From Paenibacillus harenae DSM 16969 (GTDB lineage: Bacteria; Bacillota; Bacilli; Paenibacillales; Paenibacillaceae): 64,000 nt of DNA. The translations under genes were made by a program, and so were the position numbers. The stretch is from positions 371,070 to 435,069 of the forward strand of contig NZ_KE383844.1 in the NCBI RefSeq assembly GCF_000422465.1, written 5' to 3'. The notes under the pieces were generated by a model, which was not told the origin of the DNA, searched no databases, and saw nothing but the letters and a program-made list of their open reading frames with translations. Shown one piece after another: positions 8,082 to 16,971 of the stretch (positions within the stretch are counted from its first letter, which is position 1; each line of letters starts with the position of its first letter).

Positions 8082-8966
8082 ATGAATATAAATACCAAAT
8101 CAATGCCGGCCTACGAGCTGCTCTATATTGTCGGCATTATTGCCATATCGTTCTCGTCGATCTTCGTCCGCTGGTCCAGCGCCGATGTCGCCGTCATCGC
8201 CATGTACCGCCTCTTCCTGACCAATCTGCTCATGCTGCCGCTCGTATGGAGGCATCGTGCGGAAATGTTCCGTTTCACGGGACGGCAATGGCGCTTGCTG
8301 ACCGCTTCGGGAATTATGTTGGGCCTGCATTTTCTGCTCTGGATGGCTTCGCTGCGGCTAACGACGGTGGCCAGCTCCACCGTTATATTGACGCTGGAGC
8401 CGGTGCTCGTTATGCTGGGCTCCTACTGGCTGTTCCGCACGAAGGCGAACCGGATGATGCTGTGGGGCATGGGCATCGCGATGATCGGCTCCATCGTCAT
8501 TGGCTCAGGTGATTTCAGCCTCTCCAGGGAGGCGCTGCTCGGCGATATTTTATCTTTTCTGGGCGCAGCGGCCGTCGCCGTTCATATGCTGATCGGCAAG
8601 CAGCTTCGCAGCGACATGAGCGCCTTCGCTTACAGCTTCTGGGTCTTTCTCATCGCGGCCGTGGCTCTGGCGGCCTACAACGGACTGCGCGGAACCCCAT
8701 TCACCGGCTACGGCGCGAAGGAATGGGGCCTCTTCCTGCTGCTTGCCATCGTTCCGACGCTGTTCGGCCATTACTTATTTAACTGGCTGCTCAAGCATAT
8801 GAGCGCGGCTGCCGTATCGATGTCGGTGCTTGGCGAGCCGGTCATCTCTTCCTTGCTTGCCTGGGCGCTGCTCAAAGAAGTGCTGACCGCCTACCAGCTG
8901 GGCGCAGGCGCCTTGATTCTATTCGGCGTATGGCTGTTCATCCGCCATGGCAAGGCTTATGACTAA
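8082..8966 (+). CDS. EamA/DMT family transporter
   Basis: A membrane protein of 294 residues with about ten hydrophobic segments arranged as two EamA repeats. The first begins at IVGIIAISFSSIFVRWSSAD and the second at LLGDILSFLGAAAVAVHMLIG. The C-terminal repeat ends with the typical LGEPVISSLLAWALLKE. The family exports metabolites or amino acids, and the substrate here is unknown. It follows the exonuclease gene by 14 bp, so cotranscription is likely. A second EamA protein in the window is at 59361. Confidence 0.8.
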   Translation: MNINTKSMPAYELLYIVGIIAISFSSIFVRWSSADVAVIAMYRLFLTNLLMLPLVWRHRAEMFRFTGRQWRLLTASGIMLGLHFLLWMASLRLTTVASSTVILTLEPVLVMLGSYWLFRTKANRMMLWGMGIAMIGSIVIGSGDFSLSREALLGDILSFLGAAAVAVHMLIGKQLRSDMSAFAYSFWVFLIAAVALAAYNGLRGTPFTGYGAKEWGLFLLLAIVPTLFGHYLFNWLLKHMSAAAVSMSVLGEPVISSLLAWALLKEVLTAYQLGAGALILFGVWLFIRHGKAYD

Positions 8967-9165
8967 TGAAGCTCTGCAAGCCCGTACAAATCACACTTCG
9001 GTATGCAGCAGCTCCGCGGAAGTGCTCTTTTGCGATTCAACGTTGGCGATAAATATTATCAGCAGCGCGTTGACTAGGTCTTGCATTGTGCGGTTTCATT
9101 TGCGTATACTCTTTATATCGACATGCAAGAAGGTCAAAAATAAACAGACAGGAGCGAAATGCGAC

Positions 9166-9783
9166 ATGACACCACGCACCAAGGAGCAAAACGATGAGAT
9201 TCGCGCCGCGCGCATTCGCCAAATACTCGCCGCGGCCGCCGACGTCTACTTGGCCAAAGGCGTTATGCTGGAGATCCGCGACGTCGCCGCGCGGGCCGGG
9301 CTCGGCTACGGCACGGTATACCATTATTACCGTAACAAGCACGAACTGCTGCACGACATGCTCTGGCATGCGTTCGAGCAGGCGCGGGCGGCGACGGATG
9401 CGGCGTTCGACCAAGACGGTGCGCCGCTCGGCCGGCTGCGACGCGGCCTGAAACATTTGCTTCGCCTATGGCTGGATCAGCCGTCCGTATATATCTTATA
9501 TAAGATGGTTGCGGAAAATTTTCATCACATGCCGAGCGATCGCTTCCCCGGGTTGTACGACCGGTTCCGGCAGGAGCTGTACCAGCCGGTCGCGGCGCTG
9601 TTGCGAGAGGGAGGCGGCCTCCCGTACCCGGAGAAGCGGGCCAATATGGTCATCGGGTCGCTGATCGGCTGCGCCGGACTGTATATCCATCACCGGCATA
9701 TGGAGATCGACATCGACGAAGCGGTGGACGTCTGGTTCGCCGGGACGGTCGGAATCGACCATGAAGACAGGAAGGAGATCTGA
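9166..9783 (+). CDS. TetR/AcrR family transcriptional regulator
   Basis: A protein of 205 residues starting at ATG 9166, with GGAG about 11 bp upstream. Upstream in-frame codons read through the end of the EamA gene and are not plausible. The N-terminal HTH reads RIRQILAAAADVYLAKG, then VAARAGLGYGTVYHYYRNKHELL, the TetR signature. The ligand domain is divergent. It ends 3 bp before the methionine aminopeptidase gene, so the two form a unit. The pair has a visibly higher GC content and GCG/GTC/GAC-rich codons than neighbouring genes, suggesting separate origin. Confidence 0.85.
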   Translation: MTPRTKEQNDEIRAARIRQILAAAADVYLAKGVMLEIRDVAARAGLGYGTVYHYYRNKHELLHDMLWHAFEQARAATDAAFDQDGAPLGRLRRGLKHLLRLWLDQPSVYILYKMVAENFHHMPSDRFPGLYDRFRQELYQPVAALLREGGGLPYPEKRANMVIGSLIGCAGLYIHHRHMEIDIDEAVDVWFAGTVGIDHEDRKEI

Positions 9784-9786
9784 CCA

Positions 9787-10530
9787 ATGGTGCAATTGAA
9801 ATCTGCGTCCGAGATCGCCGAGATGCGCAAAGCGGGCGCGCTCGTCGCCGCGTGCCACAAACAGGTGTCGGCGATGATCCGCCCGGGGGTGACGACGCTG
9901 GCGATCAACGACGCCGTCGAGCGGTTCATCCGCAGTATGGGCGGCTCGTCCCCGACAAAGGGATACAAGGGGTTCCCCTACGCCACATGCGCCTCGGTCA
10001 ACGACGTGATCGCACACGGCTTCCCCAGCCGCGTGCCGCTCGCGAGCGGCGACATCGTCACGATCGACGTCGTCGCCGAGTTTGGCGGCTGGGTCGGCGA
10101 TTCGGCGTGGAGCTACGCCGTAGGCGACGTGTCCGAAAGCGCGAAGCGGCTGATGCGGGTCGCGCGAGAGTGCATGTCGATCGGCATCGACAAGGCGGTC
10201 GTCGGGAATCGGATCGGCGACGTCATGCACGCGGTGCAGACTCATGCGGAGAAGAACGGCTACTCGGTCGTGCGCGATCTGCTCGGTCACGGCGTCGGCC
10301 GGAGCATGCATGAGGAGCCGAACTACCCCCACGTGGGAAAGCCCGACCATGGATTCCGGCTCAAGGAGGGAATGGTGCTGACGATCGAGCCGATGATCAA
10401 CGCCGGCGCCCCGCAGATGTTCGTCGAGGCTGACGACTGGACGGCGCGGACGGTCGACGGCGAGCTGTCGGCGCAGTATGAGCATACGATCGCCATCACG
10501 GCGGACGGTCCGGTCATCCTGACGGGGTGA
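9787..10530 (+). CDS. map: type I methionine aminopeptidase, accessory copy
   Basis: A protein of 247 residues. It removes the initiator methionine from nascent proteins using two divalent metals. The complete ligand set is present: D94, D105, H168 (GHGVGRSMHEEP), E201 (EPMI) and E232 (YEHT), with substrate-binding H77 (IAHGFP). AAGGAG precedes the ATG. The housekeeping map of Bacillota usually lies in the ribosomal protein operon next to adk and infA, so this TetR-linked copy is probably an additional one. Its context suggests conditional expression, for example under exposure to an inhibitor or effector. That role is inference. Confidence 0.85.
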   Translation: MVQLKSASEIAEMRKAGALVAACHKQVSAMIRPGVTTLAINDAVERFIRSMGGSSPTKGYKGFPYATCASVNDVIAHGFPSRVPLASGDIVTIDVVAEFGGWVGDSAWSYAVGDVSESAKRLMRVARECMSIGIDKAVVGNRIGDVMHAVQTHAEKNGYSVVRDLLGHGVGRSMHEEPNYPHVGKPDHGFRLKEGMVLTIEPMINAGAPQMFVEADDWTARTVDGELSAQYEHTIAITADGPVILTG

Positions 10531-10559
10531 GCGCATAAGGCCGTCCCCGCATCGCCGTG

Positions 10560-10725
10560 TTGGCGCCTATTCGGGGACCCACATTCCTCCACCAGCTCCG
10601 TTACCTGTTCCGCCGCTTGCCTCGTCTGATCGGTCAGCTTACGGATCACCGCCGCCACAACGGCGAAGCCTCTGCATGCTTCGCCGACCCGGGAGGCTTC
10701 AACCGCAGCGTTCAGAAATATTACC
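10560..10725 (-). pseudogene. methyl-accepting chemotaxis protein signalling-domain fragment
   Basis: The minus strand encodes LNAAVEASRVGEACRGFAV, then VAAVIRKLTDQTRQAAEQV. This matches the hairpin tip of chemoreceptors, canonically [30 protein letters not shown]. There is no start, the upstream half of the receptor is absent, and the frame continues downstream into the antisense of map. It is a relic of a chemoreceptor gene. The rest of 10531-10826 shows nothing else. Confidence 0.65.
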
Positions 10726-10826
10726 GTTCACATATTTGGTCGTGTAGCTTTGCACGGGTTTTATGGGCATTAAGTGCCTATCCCGATGATGCGGATACCA
10801 ATGGTATGACCTTGATTCCGGCTTCG

Positions 10827-11255
10827 CTATTTCTTGCTGCTCCTCATCCCGGCCACGACCTTCAGCTCTCCATCCTCTCCTGCCTCGAAGCGATGATAGG
10901 CTTCGGACTCTCTAGGGATGAGCGCCATTTTGCCCTTCTCGTTGAAGTGAATGCCCCAGCCGTATTTCTTCGGCAGCATAGAGGCCCGGAGGCAAGCCGT
11001 AGGCTTCGAGAAAAATACCTTCCGAATCTCCGCTCCGTTCTCTGCAAGCTCTTCGGCGGAATATCCTTTATGGCGAACGTGGACCTCGTACATCAGCTCT
11101 TCCTGCGTGTAGCCATACGGCTGGCCCGCAGCCAGCTCATACTCCAGGCTCGGCTTCGTCCGGCCGCCCTTCTTGTCCGGCGGCACCGTGCCGAATTCAG
11201 CCGGACAATCCGGCGAAACCGTTATGAACGTATTATAGTAGTTCCATTCCATCAT
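10827..11255 (-). CDS. DUF6157 family protein
   Basis: A protein of about 142 residues. The start ATG 11255 (or 11252) follows GAGGGAGGAATGC. The sequence opens WNYYNTFITVSPDCPAEFGTVPP and contains the YELAAGQPYGYTQEELMYEVH segment and IPRESEAYHRF. This is the layout of the small DUF6157 family found widely in Bacillota. Function is unknown. No signal peptide or membrane segment is visible. It stands alone on the minus strand. Confidence 0.7.
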   Translation of the reverse strand: MMEWNYYNTFITVSPDCPAEFGTVPPDKKGGRTKPSLEYELAAGQPYGYTQEELMYEVHVRHKGYSAEELAENGAEIRKVFFSKPTACLRASMLPKKYGWGIHFNEKGKMALIPRESEAYHRFEAGEDGELKVVAGMRSSKK

Positions 11256-11356
11256 GCATTCCTCCCTCTTCAATTCGTACCATTATAGCCTCCGGATCGT
11301 TTTTTTTCACAAGCCTATCGAGAACGGACCCGATTTATTTACATTCTTCCTTCCCG

Positions 11357-12280
11357 TTAAATGAGACTCAGCAGATGGTTGCGAGTGTGTTCGTAAGCGT
11401 CCTTCCAGCCCATCTTCGCGTAAAAACGCAGCGCGTCCAATCCCTTGTAATACCTGGCCCCGAGCAATCTTTCCTTGAAATCCGCCGCCAGAATACCCTT
11501 ACGCTCCTGATCGTCTCTGAACGCCTTTATGACATCTTGACCCGGTATCGCGGTTTCAACAATCGACAAATCTACAAAATAATCGCCGTATGCGCTGTTA
11601 GCATCAATAATTCCCGTAATGGCGAGGCCGTCCGTCAGCAGGTTCCATGCATGGCAATCATTATGGACAAAATGCCGATGCGGCGCGTTATAAGGGGAAA
11701 ATTCCAACAGCCGGGCATAACATTCCTCGAACACATCCTTTTCAAGAAAGGTCGTGCGAAAGAGCTCCGTCCAATTTTCCCAGAAGGTCCCTGCCTGATC
11801 TTCCTTATAAAAGTCGGTGACATACTGCTGCCAGCTATCGTATTTCCCGTTACCGTCCGCGTCCAGCCAGCCAAAGCCTTTCGTTGCGCTAACGTCCACC
11901 TGGTTCATTCGCGAGATGACTCGGATCAGACCGGGCAGCAGATTCCCTTTCTGCTCATCCGGCAGATCAGCCAGCATGCCGCCTGCGAGCCGTTCTGAAA
12001 TCGAATAGGTCAGACTCCCGTACGTCCCGTCACTCAGAACTCTCGGGTAAGGCACACCTTGCGAAGCAAGAAGATTAGACACAAAACGCTCTCGATCATA
12101 GGCCCCTTCCAAGTCGCTGAACCGTATGACGAAAGCTTTGGCGCCCAGCTCAAAGAAATAAACGCTGCTCAGGTTACCTCCGCTGACAGGTGTAATTCCC
12201 GTCGCCTGCTTGCCGTACAATTCATGCAGCAGCCGCTGTACCGCCTCTTCGTTTAGGCTTGGTTTCTCATAGACCGTCAT
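11357..12280 (-). CDS. APH-fold phosphotransferase family protein
   Basis: A protein of about 307 residues starting at ATG 12280 behind GGGGAGGA. It has an aminoglycoside-phosphotransferase/choline-kinase fold. The N-lobe is ITPVSGGNLSSVYFFELG, with AFVIRFS carrying a candidate nucleotide-binding position. The catalytic loop is HFVHNDCHAWNLL (Brenner motif HxDxxxxN), followed by ITGIIDANSAYGDYFVDL. The usual IIDWE/D is IIDAN here, with the metal-binding Asp retained. The substrate may be an antibiotic or a small metabolite and cannot be assigned. A second APH-fold gene is at 49267. Confidence 0.7.
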   Translation of the reverse strand: MTVYEKPSLNEEAVQRLLHELYGKQATGITPVSGGNLSSVYFFELGAKAFVIRFSDLEGAYDRERFVSNLLASQGVPYPRVLSDGTYGSLTYSISERLAGGMLADLPDEQKGNLLPGLIRVISRMNQVDVSATKGFGWLDADGNGKYDSWQQYVTDFYKEDQAGTFWENWTELFRTTFLEKDVFEECYARLLEFSPYNAPHRHFVHNDCHAWNLLTDGLAITGIIDANSAYGDYFVDLSIVETAIPGQDVIKAFRDDQERKGILAADFKERLLGARYYKGLDALRFYAKMGWKDAYEHTRNHLLSLI

Positions 12281-12334
12281 TGCCGTTCCTCCCCTGTATG
12301 ATTTTGGGTACGTTGCAGCAGTTTGCATGAGCCG

Positions 12335-12438
12335 AGTTGGATGAAATCCAGTATAGCTCCTCTTATTCGCTAAATGCGGCTCCTATCCTGCACAGATTCC
12401 ATTATAGCTTAAACCTATACATTTATTGGAATCTATCA
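12335..12438. repeat. cluster of three degenerate palindromic repeats
   Basis: Units of about 25 bp are seen at 12335-12357 (core GGATGAAATCCAGTATAG), 12383-12407 (CTATCCTG, then GATTCCATTATAG) and about 12414-12438 (CTATACATTTATTGG, then AATCTATCAG). They share the consensus CTATAnTGGAnnnnATCCAGTATAG with four units at 38038-38226. The rest of 12281-12613 holds nothing else that I recognise. Confidence 0.5.
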
Positions 12439-12613
12439 GAATTGACAATACTGCCTGATTTGAGGAAAGCCCCCACTATTCGCATCTACAGCAACTAAAC
12501 AACCTAGATAGAGGAAGATTTCCCTCCTGGCTTATAAGTACGCATAGAGAAAGACGGACTACAGCTGCAGTACCGCCTTCTATTCCATGCTTATGTACAA
12601 GAGCTCAAGCAGC

Positions 12614-13093
12614 TCAAGCCTGCTCCCCGGCCAAGAAACGCCGCAGCGCCGACACGAGAAGATCGTGATCCTCCTGGTCCGGCAGGCCCGAAACGGTAAC
12701 CGTCCCGATCTGACCCCGGCCTTCAACGAACAGCGGGAACGCACCGCCCGCTCCTACATAATCCTTTAGCGGGAGGCCGTATTTCTCTTCCATCGTCGTG
12801 CCTTCACTGCGGAGCCGGCAAGCCGCATGCCAGGAGCTGGCGCCGAAGCGGTTGGCTACATTGTTTTTGCGGCGAATCCAGTCCTCGTTCTCCGGCGACA
12901 TGCCTTCCATGGCGTGAAGAAACAGCCGGTGCCCTTCCCTCGTAATATCGACCGTTACCCGTTTGTCTCTTTGTCTAGCCTCATCTACGACCATCAAACC
13001 AAGCTTTAGCGCCGTATCGTTCGTAAAAGCGCGGAAGCGAAGCTCCTGCTCCTCCTGCTCCATTCGCTTCAGCTGTTGATGCATGGCGTCCAT
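12614..13093 (-). CDS. UPF0303 / heme-degrading-domain (GlcG/HbpS-like) protein
   Basis: A protein of 159 residues starting at ATG 13093, with GAGGAG about 9 bp upstream. Its segments are ALKLGLMVVDEARQRDKRV, then VDITREGHRLFLHAMEGMSPENEDWIRRK, and GLPLKDYVGAGGAFPLFVEG with a final TVSGLPDQEDHDLLV. This is the UPF0303 pattern (yeast YBR137w-like) of the HbpS/GlcG fold, sometimes annotated as heme-degrading. The biochemical role is not established from sequence. It is a single gene. Confidence 0.75.
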   Translation of the reverse strand: MDAMHQQLKRMEQEEQELRFRAFTNDTALKLGLMVVDEARQRDKRVTVDITREGHRLFLHAMEGMSPENEDWIRRKNNVANRFGASSWHAACRLRSEGTTMEEKYGLPLKDYVGAGGAFPLFVEGRGQIGTVTVSGLPDQEDHDLLVSALRRFLAGEQA

Positions 13094-13293
13094 CGCATAC
13101 AACTCCTCTCAAGTACCATCATGTCAAGTATACTTGACGCCGTTAGGGAGATCCATTCTAAGGACTCAGATCCTTAAACAAACATAGATCAAAAAATAAC
13201 TTCCGCAGCAAATTTAAAAGTAATTGCAACAGTTAAGCAGCTCCGCCCGCATTGTTGGATGAAATCACTTCAAGAAAAGACCATCACAATCTT

Positions 13294-13953
13294 TTATTCA
13301 GCCTTAGCAGCCGACGGATCGCCTAAGACCGTGTCCAGCCACTGCCTGGCTATCCATTCATGGCCGGCAGCCGTCGGATGCACGCCGTCCCACAGCCAGT
13401 AGGACGCATCTGCGCGCTTGCAAGCTTCGTTCAGCGCCTCTTGCATCGGCACGAATACGGCTCCGAATTCCTCCGCCAAATCGCGGACGGTCCGCTGATA
13501 CGCTGACAGCTTCTCGGACCATGCAGCCCAATTGACTGCAGGCGCGCCGGTATTTAGAATAAATGGCTCGCACAGCACCAGCTTCGTATCCGGCAGCACC
13601 TCGCGCGTCTCCTCCAGCACATGCCGGTAAGCGCGCCCGAACCGGTCGGTGACGCCGCTCGGCTCTCCGTTCATCGTTCTCCAGGCGTCATTGACGCCGA
13701 TCAAAATACTGATCATATCAGGCTTCAGGCTGATCGCATCCTCATTCCAGCGCGCATACAGATCCGATGCCCGGTCCCCGCTAATGCCGCGGTTATAGAA
13801 AACAGGCTTATGCTCCGCCCATTCATAGCCGAGCTTCGCCCCGATCAAATAGGCGTAGCTGTGCCCAAGAATATGATTCGGATCGTCACTCCGCCCCCTT
13901 GCGCCGTCCGTAATGGAATCTCCTTGAAATAAGATGACCCGGTTTGTCTTCAT
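13294..13953 (-). CDS. SGNH/GDSL hydrolase family protein
   Basis: A protein of 219 residues with no signal peptide, so cytosolic. Block I is ILFQGDSITDGARG (catalytic Ser13), block II is NRGISGDRASDLYARW, block III is SILIGVNDAW (oxyanion Asn) and block V is WDGVHPTAAGH (catalytic Asp and His). It is an esterase or acyl-sugar deacetylase type enzyme related to rhamnogalacturonan acetylesterases, and the substrate is unknown. ATG 13953 follows GAGGGGGAA. The 190 bp upstream contain no gene. Confidence 0.85.
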   Translation of the reverse strand: MKTNRVILFQGDSITDGARGRSDDPNHILGHSYAYLIGAKLGYEWAEHKPVFYNRGISGDRASDLYARWNEDAISLKPDMISILIGVNDAWRTMNGEPSGVTDRFGRAYRHVLEETREVLPDTKLVLCEPFILNTGAPAVNWAAWSEKLSAYQRTVRDLAEEFGAVFVPMQEALNEACKRADASYWLWDGVHPTAAGHEWIARQWLDTVLGDPSAAKAE

Positions 13954-14026
13954 ATTGGTTCCCCCTCGTATGGTTTCACATAACCCTGTGTTATTTCAAC
14001 AAATCAACAAGGCTGAGGGCACAACC

Positions 14027-15223
14027 CTAAGCCTCTACCGCTGTCGCCGCCGCTTGACCTTTCGGACGGAATCCGAAGCCGAGCAAAGCGAAGGCAAGGA
14101 ATGAGGCGCCTAAGAACAAGAAGACGCTGTGTACGGACACATAACGGATGCCGTAGCCGCCTAGCGTCGGGCCCATAATGCTTCCGATGCTGAAGTGGAT
14201 CGAAGCGATGACATTCGCCGCCGGCAGGATCGCCCGGGGCAAAATATCCGCCGCATACGCAAGGCCGAGCGAGTAGAACGATCCGACCACGCCCCCGGCT
14301 ATGACGAATAAGACAAATAGCAGCCAAACGCTGCCCCCTGCGGCAGGGATCGCGAAGAAAGCCAGCGAGCCGACGATGCCGCATGCGACCAGCACCGGCT
14401 TTCGTCCGATGCGGTCGCTCCATATGCCAAGCGGCAGCTGCAGAACCAGACTCCCTGCGCCGAAGGCCAGCAGCAGAAGGGAAATCCAATGCTGGCTCAG
14501 CTCGATGCGCAGGGCGTACAGCGGGAAGCTGCTGTTCATGGAAGCTTCCATCAACCCGTACAGGAAGCCCGGGATGAGTACGAACCAAGCCGCGCGATAG
14601 GTGGCCACGAAACGATTCCCCGCCGCTGCGTCCTTCGCTGCCCGTTCGGGCATCTCATTTTTCATCCGGAGCACGAGAAGCAGCACCATGACGAAGAACA
14701 GACAGGATACCAGGAACGGAACCGGTTTTCCGAACGGCAGCAAATTAATGCCAAGCGGTCCTAAGCTGAAGCCGAGTCCGTAGGCCATGCCGTACAAGGA
14801 AATATATTTGCCCCGCCGGTCCGCCGGACTGGAGCTTACGATCCACAGCTGGGTCGCAAAGTGAAGCGAGCTGTCGCCCACGCCGACAAGCAGGCGCAAT
14901 ACGAACCATGCCGCAAGCGACTGGGTGAACGGAAAGAGCAGACTGGCAACTGTGACCAGCGTGATGCCTGCCAGAATAACTTTTTTGTAACCGAAACGGA
15001 TAACCGGCTTTTCTACGAAAAACATCATGCAGAAGATTCCAATATACATGGCAGCCGAATTTATGCCGTTCATATCCGCCGTTACGCCGGAATCCTCCAA
15101 CATAATCGACAGCAGCGGCAGCAGCAGGCCCTGGCTCATACCCGCGACGACGACCACCAGAAGCAAGGTGATTAATCGAAATTTAGAATAATGAGAAGCT
15201 GAAGCGATAACACCGGATGACAA
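14027..15223 (-). CDS. MFS transporter
   Basis: A 398-residue major facilitator with about twelve hydrophobic segments. The motif A-like loop between helices 2 and 3 is FFVEKPVIRFGYKKVILAG, and its repeat in the second half is GIWSDRIGRKPVLVACG. Such carriers are usually drug or metabolite exporters, and the substrate is unassigned. The start is TTG 15223, the only candidate near AAGGAGAG. The product lies convergent to nothing and is followed by 74 bp before the SGNH hydrolase start, so the two could be cotranscribed. Confidence 0.8.
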   Translation of the reverse strand: MSSGVIASASHYSKFRLITLLLVVVVAGMSQGLLLPLLSIMLEDSGVTADMNGINSAAMYIGIFCMMFFVEKPVIRFGYKKVILAGITLVTVASLLFPFTQSLAAWFVLRLLVGVGDSSLHFATQLWIVSSSPADRRGKYISLYGMAYGLGFSLGPLGINLLPFGKPVPFLVSCLFFVMVLLLVLRMKNEMPERAAKDAAAGNRFVATYRAAWFVLIPGFLYGLMEASMNSSFPLYALRIELSQHWISLLLLAFGAGSLVLQLPLGIWSDRIGRKPVLVACGIVGSLAFFAIPAAGGSVWLLFVLFVIAGGVVGSFYSLGLAYAADILPRAILPAANVIASIHFSIGSIMGPTLGGYGIRYVSVHSVFLFLGASFLAFALLGFGFRPKGQAAATAVEA

Positions 15224-15339
15224 GCTGTTGCACTCTCCTTGCGATAACTGATGTGAATCATTTTCCCTTACACATTGTATACCTGACGGCCAAGTCTGAC
15301 AATCGCCCCTTACTAGCTGCTTATGTGCATATCCCCAAC

Positions 15340-15377
15340 AACAAAAATAAGGCCACCCGGTAGCTTCCGGTTGACCT
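15340..15377 (-). terminator. intrinsic terminator after the cytochrome c gene
   Basis: On the minus strand, AGGTCAACCGG pairs imperfectly with CCGGGTGGCCT and is followed by TTATTTTTG. It lies about 70 bp past the cytochrome stop. Confidence 0.6.
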
Positions 15378-15442
15378 CATCACGCCATAATAGAATGTTC
15401 TAATTATACGAAGAGCTGCGATGCCCGAGTCCGCCATGCCTG

Positions 15443-15862
15443 TTATTTGTGGCCGGCCAGCCACTCCGTCAGCGCTGCGATCTGCTCTTCCGCCAACTGT
15501 CCTTTATAAGCGGGCATACCGCTGCCGCCGTTGCTGATTTGCGCATGAATCTCTTCAGCGGACATTTCTGAACCGACCTTCCTTAAGTCCGGTCCCCCGC
15601 CACCCGACAGGTCAACCGCATGGCAGCTTACGCAGTTCTGCGAATACAAGGACTCCGCTTCTGCCGCGCTGACTGCATTTCCGCCGTTGTCGGGTTGCGT
15701 ATTTCCGTTTGTTCCATCTGTTCCGTTTGTTCCATTAGCGCCATTCGTTTCGTTCGCGCCATTTGTTACATTACCATTATTCGCATTATTGCCGCCGCAA
15801 GCCGACAGCATGGCCGCCAGTACAATGACTGCAGTCCATAGCAACCATTTTCTTCTGTTCAT
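15443..15862 (-). CDS. lipoprotein cytochrome c (c551-type)
   Basis: A protein of 139 residues from ATG 15862, behind AGGAGGAAA. The signal peptide ends in a lipobox (MLSACGG), then comes a low-complexity Asn/Gly/Thr linker and a monohaem class I domain. The haem site is CVSCH, and the axial Met lies in SGMPAYKGQL. The layout matches Bacillus CccB, a membrane-anchored small electron carrier that hands electrons to the terminal oxidase outside the membrane. It has its own terminator. No other respiratory genes lie nearby. Confidence 0.85.
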   Translation of the reverse strand: MNRRKWLLWTAVIVLAAMLSACGGNNANNGNVTNGANETNGANGTNGTDGTNGNTQPDNGGNAVSAAEAESLYSQNCVSCHAVDLSGGGGPDLRKVGSEMSAEEIHAQISNGGSGMPAYKGQLAEEQIAALTEWLAGHK

Positions 15863-16016
15863 TATCGTTTCCTCCTGCATCAGGGAAATTGTGATTACGA
15901 TACCCCGAACGGATTCGGCTTATGCGCGGCATGGCAAACATTTTCTGAATAGGAAATGCGGCGGAACGTCTTCTCGTTCACGGATGGATTGTTCATCTAA
16001 TTGCCTACGATAGCTA

Positions 16017-16898
16017 TTATCCAAGAGGTTCGGCGGCAATCTCCCGGATCAATTTCGGCAGCCATTCGTCCAACGGCTGGAACGGGAAGCCCGCCGCATC
16101 CGCTTTGGCCGTGTCCATATACCATGGCTCGGGAATGCCGAACGGCGACATATGGGCTGCTTCCGTCTCGCGAAGCAGATTAGCCTGCCTACCTGCCGCT
16201 TGTTCGATTAGCGCAATGATTTGCACCGGTGTAACCTCTCCCTTCGAACAGGCGTTAACCGGTCCTTCCAGCGGGGATCGGCCGAGCCAGGCCAGGAAAG
16301 ACGCCGCTTCGCCCGCATGAATGAACGACATTTGCGCATCCGGGTTCGGCACGCCGAGCGGTTGTCCTTGCCTTACATGTTCAACGTGAAAATGCAGTCT
16401 CCGCGTGTAATCGTCATCGCCCAGCACGATGGGAAACCGTACCGCCGCTGCCGGGAACGGCGCTTTTTGAAAAATAACCGCTTCCACAAGCCGCTTGCCT
16501 TCCGCATAATCCGCTTTAGCCCGATTCCCGGGAATCGGATAGGTGTAAGGGTCAAAATCGCTCTCCTGCAGCCGGCGTTCACCGAAAGGATAGACGCTTA
16601 GCGACGAAGTTACAATATATTTGCCGATACGGCCGGTAAACAGCTTAACCGCCTCCTCCGCCTCCTGCGGCGTGTAGCAAATGTTATCGTACACAACGTC
16701 AAACTCTGCGGAGCCGAGCACGCTGCCAAGCGCCGCCGGGTCGGTCCGATCCGCTTGGAGCCGTCTGACCGAACTGCCGAACGAATCCGGCGTATTCCCC
16801 CTCGTAACGATCGTCACATCGGCCTGTTCCCCGATCAGCCGTTCAACCAGCCTTTTGCCAAAAAACCTTGTACCGCCCAAGACGAGTGCTTTTGTCAC
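16017..16898 (-). CDS. NAD-dependent epimerase/dehydratase family protein
   Basis: A protein of 293 residues. I place the start at GTG 16898 because GGGAGG lies 8 bp upstream; the earlier GTG at 16907 overlaps that site. The N-terminal dinucleotide motif is ALVLGGTRFFGKRLV, a variant (GGTxFxG) of atypical extended SDRs. An active-site-like SSLSVYP comes later, with YAEGKRLVE supplying Tyr and Lys. It resembles isoflavone-reductase-like or nucleotide-sugar epimerase-like proteins, and the substrate is unknown. Confidence 0.75.
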   Translation of the reverse strand: MTKALVLGGTRFFGKRLVERLIGEQADVTIVTRGNTPDSFGSSVRRLQADRTDPAALGSVLGSAEFDVVYDNICYTPQEAEEAVKLFTGRIGKYIVTSSLSVYPFGERRLQESDFDPYTYPIPGNRAKADYAEGKRLVEAVIFQKAPFPAAAVRFPIVLGDDDYTRRLHFHVEHVRQGQPLGVPNPDAQMSFIHAGEAASFLAWLGRSPLEGPVNACSKGEVTPVQIIALIEQAAGRQANLLRETEAAHMSPFGIPEPWYMDTAKADAAGFPFQPLDEWLPKLIREIAAEPLG

Positions 16899-16971
16899 AA
16901 TGAACACCTCCCGCTTATCAACGTTGTTTTCGCTATCCGCGCTTTTCCCGTAAACAAATAGATTCTCCTCT

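Noticed and set aside
9496..10536. 346-codon open frame antisense to the TetR and map genes
   Set aside because: It has an Arg/His/Asp-rich composition typical of the complement of GC-rich coding DNA, no ribosome site, and the sense genes have full catalytic motifs.
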